Below, piece by piece: positions 45,364 through 52,601 of a stretch of DNA of 64,000 nt; within the stretch, counting starts at the first letter, position 1, and every line of letters begins with the position of its first letter. The stretch lies in assembly GCA_944320855.1 (NCBI GenBank), contig CALUJF010000001.1:88471-152470 (forward strand), written 5' to 3'. The notes beneath the pieces are model-generated. The model did not search any database, had not been told where the DNA came from, and worked only from the letters and a program-made list of their open reading frames with translations. The position numbers and the translations under genes are program-made. The DNA comes from an uncultured Phocaeicola sp. (GTDB lineage Bacteria; Bacteroidota; Bacteroidia; Bacteroidales; Bacteroidaceae).

Positions 45364-45373
45364 ACAGAGTCTT

Positions 45374-46744
45374 TTAATTGTTTTTCATATCCATACCTAT
45401 CCGATAAGCTTTCCACATATCCGTAATGCCATAGCCGAATATATTGTCCGGAAATTCATATCTGTCCGAAGCCCGATGAACAACATCTATAAGTTCAGTA
45501 ACCGTCAGCCACGGACAAGCCTGCCAAAGACAGGTTACAAGACCACAGAAGATAGGCGAAGCAAAAGAAGTGCCGTTGCCATATGAAGTACCTCCATTGG
45601 TTCCTGCCACACTGGAATGGAAACCCACCGCCATAACATCCGGCTTTATACGCCCGTCGGCAGTATTTCCAACAGAAGAAAAATCGGCATTGATACCGTC
45701 TGTATTGACAGCACCTACCGTAAGTATTCCCTCTGCATCACCCGGAGGAGTGATTTTCTTCCAGCTTGAAGCACCTGAATTTCCGGCACTGCACACTATA
45801 AGCATACCCTTGTCGGATGCCATAGAAGCCGAACGCGACATAAGCGATGTACGCCCGTCGAGGTCGCGATACTTATAATTGTTCGAAGCATCATCAAAAG
45901 AATAATATCCAAGAGAAGTGTTTACCACATCCACTCCTACGCTGTCTGCAAACTCCACAGCAGCAGCCCAATAGTCCTCTTCCGCCGGCTGTTCTGTATC
46001 ATTATCTTCACTTCTTAAAAGCCAGTAGGACGCTCCCGGAGCAGAACCAACCATAACCTTAGGCATATCGACAGCCATACAGGAAAGAACTTTCAGCCCG
46101 TGATTATGCTCTGCGTAAATATCCGAATTGGGATTCACAAAGTCCTTTGTTCCAAGTATATGGAGCTTGCGGAAAAACTTCATTTTGTCCACATTATAAT
46201 AACCGGCATCTATGACTGCCACATGCATACCTTCGCCGCGGAATCCGGCCAAATGCAGACTGTCGCCATGATGAATCTTTATCTGCCGGGACGCAACTCC
46301 ATAATAATCGTCAGTCTTTTTCCACTTGTTGGTTATCTCCTTTTTCCTGTCCTTGTTTCGTGGAAAAACAGTGTCAGGCGATACCCACACTTTCCTGACA
46401 TCAACCACATACGGATTTTGTCTGAAACGCTCTGCTGTCTCCTCGTCGTGAACCAGCATCAGGACTGTATTGTTCCACTTGCTCTGCATCTGATACTCCC
46501 CACCCTGCTCCACAAGACGGTCGATATATGTTCTGCAAACAGGCAAGTCTGTAGAATCGATGTCTATTCCCTGTCTGTGTCTGCGCTCCAAAGCACGTTC
46601 GGACAAGAACTCCTGCGGACGGTCTAAACTATAAGTAGTGAGCGACTTATCTCTCAATGTAACACGATATTTATATGTTTCTGCATAAGAGTTTAGACAC
46701 CCTGACAACATCAAACTAAAAAGTAGTAATATTCTTATTATCAT
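45374..46744 (-). CDS. Exported S8 (subtilisin-like) serine protease
   Basis: The 456-residue protein has a signal peptide (IIRILLLFSLMLSGCLNSYA; a Cys at 16 may be lipidated). The pro-region has SLDRPQEFLSERALERR. The catalytic triad lies in HVAVIDAGYYN (Asp), AEHNHGLKVLSCMA (His) and GTSFASPIFCGL (Ser), with the oxyanion Asn in VCSAGNSG. It is probably exported and acts in the periplasm or at the surface. It may share a transcript with xseAB, 10 bases away. Confidence 0.92.
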   Translation of the reverse strand: MIIRILLLFSLMLSGCLNSYAETYKYRVTLRDKSLTTYSLDRPQEFLSERALERRHRQGIDIDSTDLPVCRTYIDRLVEQGGEYQMQSKWNNTVLMLVHDEETAERFRQNPYVVDVRKVWVSPDTVFPRNKDRKKEITNKWKKTDDYYGVASRQIKIHHGDSLHLAGFRGEGMHVAVIDAGYYNVDKMKFFRKLHILGTKDFVNPNSDIYAEHNHGLKVLSCMAVDMPKVMVGSAPGASYWLLRSEDNDTEQPAEEDYWAAAVEFADSVGVDVVNTSLGYYSFDDASNNYKYRDLDGRTSLMSRSASMASDKGMLIVCSAGNSGASSWKKITPPGDAEGILTVGAVNTDGINADFSSVGNTADGRIKPDVMAVGFHSSVAGTNGGTSYGNGTSFASPIFCGLVTCLWQACPWLTVTELIDVVHRASDRYEFPDNIFGYGITDMWKAYRIGMDMKNN

Positions 46745-46767
46745 ACGAATAAAAAAGTTTTGAGTTA

Positions 46768-46775
46768 CAAAGGTA
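46768..46775 (-). promoter_or_regulatory. Promoter -7 element for the S8 protease gene
   Basis: Minus-strand TACCTTTG, 23 bases before the start codon. Confidence 0.6.
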
Positions 46776-46890
46776 TTACAAATAAAACACTATTGAAAGA
46801 CTTGTCCGACAATATATTTAAAATATCAGATTTTATACATTCCTGGGAAACTGTTTATATCCGGTTTTAAAAGATAAAAAATCTTTGTTG

Positions 46891-46978
46891 TTTGACAGCT
46901 GTCAGACATTTGTTTGACACGTGTGGGACATTTGTTTGACAGCTGTCGTCTATACGTTTGACAACTGTCAAACGATAG
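46891..46978. repeat. 22-bp-period array D (four units, TTTGACAGCTGTC type)
   Basis: Units start at 46891, 46913, 46935 and 46957; each begins TTTGACA and carries a palindrome: GACAGCTGTC, GACACGTGT, GACAGCTGTC and GACAACTGTC. Units 1 and 2 also share GACATTTG in the second half. The array lies in the divergent gap between the S8 protease and the nitronate monooxygenase genes. Confidence 0.85.
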
Positions 46979-47016
46979 AGATATAAGCACGTTTGCAAAG
47001 CTTTTTTTATACAAAG

Positions 47017-47038
47017 AAATCACAATATACTGTGATTT
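47017..47038. repeat. 22-bp palindrome P1
   Basis: AAATCACA and TGTGATTT flank six A/T-rich bases (ATATAC). A near-perfect dyad, with a second copy 61 bp further on. Confidence 0.75.
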
Positions 47039-47077
47039 TACAATTATTTATCCTAAAAAGGTATTCATTTTTCAGCA

Positions 47078-47099
47078 AAATCACAATATATTGTGATTT
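47078..47099. repeat. 22-bp palindrome P2
   Basis: The same dyad with the centre ATATAT, perfect over 22 bp. It differs from P1 at one position. It looks like an operator for a dimeric regulator. Confidence 0.75.
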
Positions 47100-47120
47100 T
47101 GGCTTGTAGAATTGAAAAAT

Positions 47121-47186
47121 AAACGCTTCGTCATTCGATTCTAAACGACCGTTCATTTTGAATCAAACGACGAGGCATTTTATTTC
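47121..47186. repeat. 22-bp-period array E (three units, AAACG type)
   Basis: Units start at 47121, 47143 and 47165, each beginning AAACG and carrying CATT in the middle. The outer parts GCTTCGTC..GATTC and GAATC..GACGAGGC pair as a hairpin of about 17 bp with three mismatches. Confidence 0.75.
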
Positions 47187-47232
47187 CGATGTTTATCCAA
47201 TCTTTTTTTTCGCATAAAGCCAGGTCTTTATA

Positions 47233-47263
47233 TTGATTTTATCGGGAATAAAACATATTTTTG
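47233..47263 (+). promoter_or_regulatory. Promoter of the nitronate monooxygenase-like gene
   Basis: TTG (47233-47235), 20 bases, then TATTTTTG (47256-47263). It implies a leader of about 85 bases. The region from 46745 to here holds the array D, the two palindromes and array E, and no gene. Confidence 0.7.
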
Positions 47264-47353
47264 TATCATGGAAGAATAGATCTAATGAGGTTTAAAAGTG
47301 GAATTATTATATAACAAATAACAACACCGAAGAACCATTAAAATAATCAACAA

Positions 47354-48295
47354 ATGAACAACAGAATAACAGAACTTTTCGGCATAAAATATCCTATCAT
47401 CTCGGGAGGTATGGTTTGGTGCAGCGGATGGGAACTCGCAGCAGCCGTAAGCAATGCAGGCGGTTTAGGACTTATAGGAGCAGGCTCGATGTATCCTGAT
47501 ATCCTCAGAGAGCATATCAGAAAATGCAGAAAGGCCACCGACAAACCTTTCGGGGTAAATATTCCACTGATTTCAAAATACTCGGAAGCCATCATAGAGG
47601 TTGTGATAGAAGAGAAAGTTCCTGTTGTTTTCACCTCGGCAGGCAATCCAAAGACATGGACAGGAAAGTTGCATGAAAACGGAATAAAGGTGGCACACGT
47701 TGTGGCAAGCACCAAGTTCGCACTCAAAAGTCAGGAGGCCGGTGTTGATGCAGTAGTAGCAGAAGGATTCGAGGCAGGAGGACACAACGGAAGGGAAGAA
47801 ACCACTACAATGGTCCTTATTCCTCAAATAAAAAGGCATCTGGAGATTCCTCTGATAGCCGCCGGAGGAATAGCTACCGGCCGGAGTATGCTTGCCGCAT
47901 TTGCCTTGGGGGCTGAAGGTGTACAGGTGGGGACACGTTTCGCAATAACCCAAGAGAGTTCCGCACATGAGAAATTCAAAAGCCTCTGTACGGAATTGAA
48001 AGAGGGCGATACCATGCTTGCACTGAAGAAAATAGTACCTACAAGATTAATCAAAAACGATTTCTATCACAATGTAGAGTCTGCCGAAAACAAAGGAGCT
48101 ACACCGGAAGAACTTACGGAACTTTTAGGCAAAGGTAGGGCTATGAAAGGAATTTTCGAAGGAGACTTGTCAGAAGGAGAACTGGAAATAGGCCAGGTGT
48201 CATGCATGATTGATGATATCCCTACCGCAAATGAGGTTGTAGAACGAATGGTAAAAGAATACAACGATGCGATAGACAGCCTTATGAGAATTTAA
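47354..48295 (+). CDS. Nitronate monooxygenase / FabK-like flavoprotein
   Basis: The 313-residue protein is an FMN-binding TIM barrel of the NPD/FabK family: YPIISGGMVWCSGWELAAAV, NAGGLGLIGAGS, KPFGVNIPL, VVAEGFEAGGHNG with the active-site His region, and AAGGIATGRSMLAAFALGAEGVQVGTRF for FMN phosphate. Family members oxidise nitronates or reduce enoyl-ACP (FabK). The lack of adjacent fatty-acid genes leaves the choice open. The S41 protease gene follows 30 bases later. Confidence 0.88.
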   Translation: MNNRITELFGIKYPIISGGMVWCSGWELAAAVSNAGGLGLIGAGSMYPDILREHIRKCRKATDKPFGVNIPLISKYSEAIIEVVIEEKVPVVFTSAGNPKTWTGKLHENGIKVAHVVASTKFALKSQEAGVDAVVAEGFEAGGHNGREETTTMVLIPQIKRHLEIPLIAAGGIATGRSMLAAFALGAEGVQVGTRFAITQESSAHEKFKSLCTELKEGDTMLALKKIVPTRLIKNDFYHNVESAENKGATPEELTELLGKGRAMKGIFEGDLSEGELEIGQVSCMIDDIPTANEVVERMVKEYNDAIDSLMRI

Positions 48296-48325
48296 GATTT
48301 TGCATAAATATAAAAGCAAAAAACT

Positions 48326-49813
48326 ATGGACTTTAACAGATTAAAAATCATACTTGCAGGTATTATACTGTTAGGAGGTATAATATCAGGCTGCAACCGT
48401 TCTGAAATAACTGCTCCGGGAGAAAACAATGGTAATTATGAAAAAACCGGTACAATAACAATAGAAACAAGACTGGCCAATACCTTTGCCAAAGAGGCTC
48501 TTGAAATTTATTATTACTGGAACGAAGAGATAGCCGATGATTTAAGCAAGCTCGACCCTGCTACAAATTCCGACCCTATTGCTACGGTAGAGGAAATTAG
48601 ATACCACGACGGAGAAAATCAGATAGACAAATGGACTATGCTGACAGACAATATGGAAGAGTTTACAAGCAGTGTGCAGGGTGTATCTACAACTTATGGT
48701 TTCACTCCTATGGTATATTACAAGAACAAAGAGGGCAATGAACTGATTGCCGCTGTAGCATATGTTTCAGAAGGAGGCCCTGCCGCAGAAGCCGGAATGA
48801 AAAGAGGTGATTTGATTGAAAAAATAAACGGCGAAGTCCTTACAACTGAAAATTATCTGGACCTCTATTATTCATCTGATATCACGCTTTCATTATCTGA
48901 ACTTACAGATAATGTAATAACTCCTACTAAAGATATTTCATTAACAGCCATAAAAATGTACGAAAATCCTATAATTTGCAACAAAACATTTGACGTTAAC
49001 GGCAAGAAGATAGGTTATCTGGCATACAGCAGTTTTGACCTTAATTCCATTCCGGAACTTATAAACATATGTAAGGAGTTTAAAAGCGAAGGAGTAAAGG
49101 AACTTATCCTCGATTTGAGATATAACGGAGGAGGATATGTCATAACAGAATGTGTACTGGCATCAATGTTTGCTCCACAAGCAAATGTCACCAATAATGA
49201 TATTTTTGAAAAAGAAGATTACAACGACTTCTTCACTGAATACTACAAGAAAAACGGCACTTCTACAGTAACCCGTTTTGAGACAGAATATAATTATGAT
49301 GAAATAGACCTTAATGTAAGCACAAAAGATGCCAACATCGGTCTGGATAAAATTTATGGCATAATATCCGGCAACAGCGCATCGGCATCCGAAGCCCTTC
49401 TTTCAGGATTAATGCCATACATGGACATTGAACTTATCGGACAGCAGTCACACGGAAAATATTGTACAGGATGGATGCTGTCGGCAGAAGATACGTACAA
49501 TAATGTTCCGCAAGCCATCAAGAACTGGGGTATTTATGTAATGGTAAGCATATATAAGAATGCGAAGGACGAAACCCCATGTATGCCGAACGGTCTAAAA
49601 CCGGACACTGAGGTAGAGGACAATCCATTTGAGCCATACCATTTAGGGGATGAGAACGAAGCTATGCTGAGAGCCGCTCTTGAAAAAGCAGGAAAGGAAT
49701 ACCCGGCATCAAGAGCAGGAAGAATAGAAACACCTAAGATGAATATTGTCGATACTCCGAAGAAGGCAGTCTTCGGAAGAAGGATTATCATTCCTTCACT
49801 ATCATCAAATTAA
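48326..49813 (+). CDS. S41-family peptidase lipoprotein
   Basis: The 495-residue lipoprotein (GGIISGC, Cys23) has an N-terminal helical domain (AKEALEIYYYWNEEIADDL), a PDZ domain (about residues 145-210; EGGPAAEAGMKRGDLIEKING) and the tail-specific protease domain. The core has IGYLAYSSF, LILDLRYNGGGYV, the nucleophile region IISGNSASASEALLSGL (Ser near 350) and the Lys in GQQSHGKYCTG (377). The same structure is seen in many Bacteroidetes surface proteases. It follows the flavoprotein gene and may share its transcript. Confidence 0.92.
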   Translation: MDFNRLKIILAGIILLGGIISGCNRSEITAPGENNGNYEKTGTITIETRLANTFAKEALEIYYYWNEEIADDLSKLDPATNSDPIATVEEIRYHDGENQIDKWTMLTDNMEEFTSSVQGVSTTYGFTPMVYYKNKEGNELIAAVAYVSEGGPAAEAGMKRGDLIEKINGEVLTTENYLDLYYSSDITLSLSELTDNVITPTKDISLTAIKMYENPIICNKTFDVNGKKIGYLAYSSFDLNSIPELINICKEFKSEGVKELILDLRYNGGGYVITECVLASMFAPQANVTNNDIFEKEDYNDFFTEYYKKNGTSTVTRFETEYNYDEIDLNVSTKDANIGLDKIYGIISGNSASASEALLSGLMPYMDIELIGQQSHGKYCTGWMLSAEDTYNNVPQAIKNWGIYVMVSIYKNAKDETPCMPNGLKPDTEVEDNPFEPYHLGDENEAMLRAALEKAGKEYPASRAGRIETPKMNIVDTPKKAVFGRRIIIPSLSSN

Positions 49814-49824
49814 GTACACTACCC

Positions 49825-49868
49825 GTTCATTGCCTGTTCACAGAACGTTCACTGAATGGGTAGTGAAC
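49825..49868. repeat. 22-bp-period array F1 (two units, GTTCA type)
   Basis: Units start at 49825 and 49847, both beginning GTTCA with GTTC again at the 11-bp half step of the first. GTTCACT and AGTGAAC in the second unit form a dyad. Confidence 0.7.
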
Positions 49869-49895
49869 AAGTAGTGAATGCATAATTATAATGCA

Positions 49896-49983
49896 ATTCG
49901 AATGTTATCCGAATATTGTTCGAACTTTATTCGATATGCCATTTAAGCACTGTTTAAATGCCGTTTAAATAGTGCTTAAGTAT
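49896..49983. repeat. 22-bp-period array F2 (four units, TTCGAA then TTTAAA type)
   Basis: Units start at 49896, 49918, 49940 and 49962. The first two carry ATTCGAATGTT and GTTCGAAC; the last two carry ATTTAAGCAC, GTTTAAATGC and GTTTAAATAG. Each 11-bp half has a core of its own. The order TTCGAA then TTTAAA is the same as in the array at 33612. Confidence 0.75.
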
Positions 49984-50083
49984 AACAACATACACATTTC
50001 GCTTTCGCTGTGTGAAGGATGTGAAAGTGAAATATAGCATGATTTACTGAGTTTTTTTCGAATACCGTAACGGCAACCTATCG
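49984..50083. other. Convergent gap after array F2
   Basis: A short imperfect inverted repeat, ATTTCGCTTTCGC at 49997-50009 region with GTGAAAGTGAAAT near 50019-50031, probably two more decayed 22-bp units; a T-run at 50052 follows. No gene is seen. Confidence 0.4.
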
Positions 50084-51259
50084 TCAACAATTACAAATTA
50101 TATAAGCATGATATCTCGTGACTTCAGTCACAGGAGTTAGCGACAAATAGCCTCTTACGATTCTATCATTATCATCTTTTATCAGATGAAAAAACGACAA
50201 TTCTTTATGTTTAGCTAAAGCTTCGCCGTCAGAATTATAATGTTCTACGACAAATTTACCACGTGAGGATGGACAAAGGTATCTGTCGAATATTATATGC
50301 GACACTACACCCATGTTCATCCTCATATTTATTTCCACACATGGATGTACCAGAATCTCACCATTCTGACTGCAAATCATCATATCCACACCAAAATGGC
50401 CGATATAGTAACCGGAAACCATCACGGAGAATATCTCAAAAAGCCTTTCGCGGACATCGTGCAATGTCGCAGACTGAATGCCTAACGACAAAAGATGTTC
50501 TTCAATTCCGGAATCAGACATCAGTATATTCTGCTTATAATTGCCAAAATCGTCAGTTTCAAACAGTGAATATCCGGCAAAAGATACTGTTCTTTCCGGA
50601 GAGGAATAAAACTCCATGGCAAAATCGCACACCTTATTATATATAGGTTCAGCCATTACATCTCCCTGGGTGCGGAGTATGCGCGAAATCCACCCCTCGA
50701 CATTGGCATTCCACGACTTACGGCACACACGGTACAGTCCTCTACCACTTCCAGACCAAGGTGCTTTGAGTATCAGACTTCCGTTCGCCTCAAGATGCAT
50801 CCTGACTTCTTCGAGTTTACTGCAGCAGAAAGCTTCTCCACAGACTCCATCCACAGACGATAATTGCGACAGCACATCCACACATCGCTGGCGACCGGAC
50901 AGATAACGGATTTTGTCCAAAGACGCAGAATCCAGCAGAAAAGAGATATCAGCACCACCGGCTGAGAGCATATGAACCAAAGCAGGACTCCACCCCCACG
51001 GCCTTATCTCGCCTGAAACGGTATCGGAAACAAATCTCCCACTCGAGAAATCCTTAAATTCTGCAACCTGTGAACGAAATGTTTCTACCGTGGAGCAGTC
51101 CGCAACATGTATAAGCGCGTCGTCCGGTGCATACCACGCCGGAAGAAAGCTCAAATCATGGCTCATACGGAGAATTTCGGCAGATACATTATAGTATGGA
51201 GTAAAATTGGCAAGTGCCATATCATGCCACGGATTGAATATATACAACTGTTTTTTCAT
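50084..51259 (-). CDS. ATP-grasp-like protein of unknown function
   Basis: The 391-residue protein starts at ATG 51259 (MKKQLYIFNPWHDMALANF); the frame's upstream TTG lies in the promoter. ATP-grasp features: the Gly-rich loop LILKAPWSGSGRGLYRV and the metal-site segment HFGVDMMICSQNG..., with VHPCVEINMRMNMG giving Glu and Asn ligands. Such folds join a carboxylate to an amine, thiol or similar. No partner or substrate gene is near; the opposite-strand ATPase shares the promoter region. Confidence 0.8.
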   Translation of the reverse strand: MKKQLYIFNPWHDMALANFTPYYNVSAEILRMSHDLSFLPAWYAPDDALIHVADCSTVETFRSQVAEFKDFSSGRFVSDTVSGEIRPWGWSPALVHMLSAGGADISFLLDSASLDKIRYLSGRQRCVDVLSQLSSVDGVCGEAFCCSKLEEVRMHLEANGSLILKAPWSGSGRGLYRVCRKSWNANVEGWISRILRTQGDVMAEPIYNKVCDFAMEFYSSPERTVSFAGYSLFETDDFGNYKQNILMSDSGIEEHLLSLGIQSATLHDVRERLFEIFSVMVSGYYIGHFGVDMMICSQNGEILVHPCVEINMRMNMGVVSHIIFDRYLCPSSRGKFVVEHYNSDGEALAKHKELSFFHLIKDDNDRIVRGYLSLTPVTEVTRYHAYIICNC

Positions 51260-51283
51260 CGCATCTTCACCGGATTTTATCTG

Positions 51284-51291
51284 CAAAGATA
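51284..51291 (-). promoter_or_regulatory. Promoter -7 element for the ATP-grasp gene
   Basis: Minus-strand TATCTTTG, 24 bases before the ATG at 51259. It overlaps the upstream TTG and so rules it out as a start. Confidence 0.65.
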
Positions 51292-51321
51292 TACTAAAAA
51301 AATAATTTTTGCTATGTCAAG

Positions 51322-51352
51322 TTTGCAATATTATGAACTATTCGTATATTTG
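51322..51352 (+). promoter_or_regulatory. Promoter of the AAA-type ATPase gene
   Basis: TTTG (51322-51325), exactly 19 bases, then TATATTTG (51345-51352). Confidence 0.85.
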
Positions 51353-51374
51353 CACCAAAGTAAAGGATATATTC

Positions 51375-52553
51375 ATGGAGGCTTTTTACAGAACACATTC
51401 TTATTTGGTTGAACATACCAATGCTCCCGTACGCAGAGATCTTATGGATGAAATAGACTGGAGCGCACGTCTGATTGGTATTAAAGGTACGCGAGGAGTT
51501 GGAAAAACAACTTTTCTTCTGCAATATGCAAAAGAAAAATTTGGTTTTGACCGTTCTTGCCTGTACGTCAACATGAATAATTTTTACTTTTCACAAGTAA
51601 ATCTGGTTGACTTTGCCGCCGACTTCATCAAGCGCGGAGGTAAAGTGCTCCTAATAGACCAGGTATTCAAACTTCCAGACTGGAGCAGTGCGCTCAGGAC
51701 ATGTTATGACAGGTTTCCTAACCTGAAAATTGTTTTCACCGGTTCTTCCGTGATGCGACTAAAGGAAGAGAATCCGGAACTGAACGGAATCGTGAAATCA
51801 TATAATCTGAGAGGATTCTCTTTCCGCGAGTTTCTGAATCTGCAGACAGGAAACAGTTTCTCGAAATACACATTAGATGAGATTCTCAACAATCATGAAC
51901 ATATAGCCAAGACAATACTTCCACACGTAAATCCTACACAGTATCTTCAGGATTACATTCATCATGGATTCTATCCGTTCTTCCTTGAAAAGAGGAACTT
52001 TTCGGAAAATCTGCTGAAGACTATGAACATGATGGTGGAGGTAGATATACTTTTGATAAAACAAATTGAGCTGAAATATCTCTCGAAAATAAAAAAATTA
52101 CTATATTTATTGGCGGTTGACGGACCGGGTGCTCCAAACGTAAGCCAGTTGGCAGAAGAAATACAGACTTCGAGGGCTACGGTAATGAACTATATCAAGT
52201 ATTTGGCCGATGCGCGACTGATAAACATGGTTTACCCGAAGGGAGAAGCTTTCCCGAAAAAGCCGGCTAAGATAATGATGCACAACACAAGTCTGATGTA
52301 CAGCATCTATCCGGTGAAAGTGGAAGAGCAGGATGTGCTGGAAACATTCTTTGTAAACTCTCTGTGGAAAGACCACAAGGTAAGCAAAGGAGACAAGGGA
52401 ACATCTTTCCTTGTAGATAACGACCTGCATTTCAGAATATGCGCTGACGGATGTAAGTTCAAAACCAACCCGAACGTGTATTACGCTATGCACAAACTGG
52501 AATTGGGACACGGAAACCAGATTCCGCTCTGGATGTTCGGATTCCTATATTAA
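51375..52553 (+). CDS. AAA-type ATPase with C-terminal DUF4143-like region
   Basis: The 392-residue protein starts at ATG 51375, after the promoter; an in-frame ATG at 51309 lies upstream of it. Walker A is GIKGTRGVGKTTFLLQYA, Walker B KVLLIDQVFKL, and sensor 1 KIVFTGSSVMRL. The Walker B acidic residue after Asp is Gln (LLIDQ, usually LLIDE). A winged-helix part (VSQLAEEIQTSRATVMNYIKYL) follows. These ATPases are common in Bacteroidetes, with no settled role. nifJ starts 48 bases after the stop. Confidence 0.87.
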   Translation: MEAFYRTHSYLVEHTNAPVRRDLMDEIDWSARLIGIKGTRGVGKTTFLLQYAKEKFGFDRSCLYVNMNNFYFSQVNLVDFAADFIKRGGKVLLIDQVFKLPDWSSALRTCYDRFPNLKIVFTGSSVMRLKEENPELNGIVKSYNLRGFSFREFLNLQTGNSFSKYTLDEILNNHEHIAKTILPHVNPTQYLQDYIHHGFYPFFLEKRNFSENLLKTMNMMVEVDILLIKQIELKYLSKIKKLLYLLAVDGPGAPNVSQLAEEIQTSRATVMNYIKYLADARLINMVYPKGEAFPKKPAKIMMHNTSLMYSIYPVKVEEQDVLETFFVNSLWKDHKVSKGDKGTSFLVDNDLHFRICADGCKFKTNPNVYYAMHKLELGHGNQIPLWMFGFLY

Positions 52554-52601
52554 ACGAGAATACAAGTTCTTATTAACTAATTATTATAATTTAGTAATTG
52601 T

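Noticed and set aside
46891-47186. Possible CRISPR array
   Set aside because: Units are tandem, imperfect and 22 bp without unique spacers of constant length; no cas gene is present.
51260-51286. TTG start for the ATP-grasp gene
   Set aside because: It overlaps the -7 promoter element TATCTTTG.
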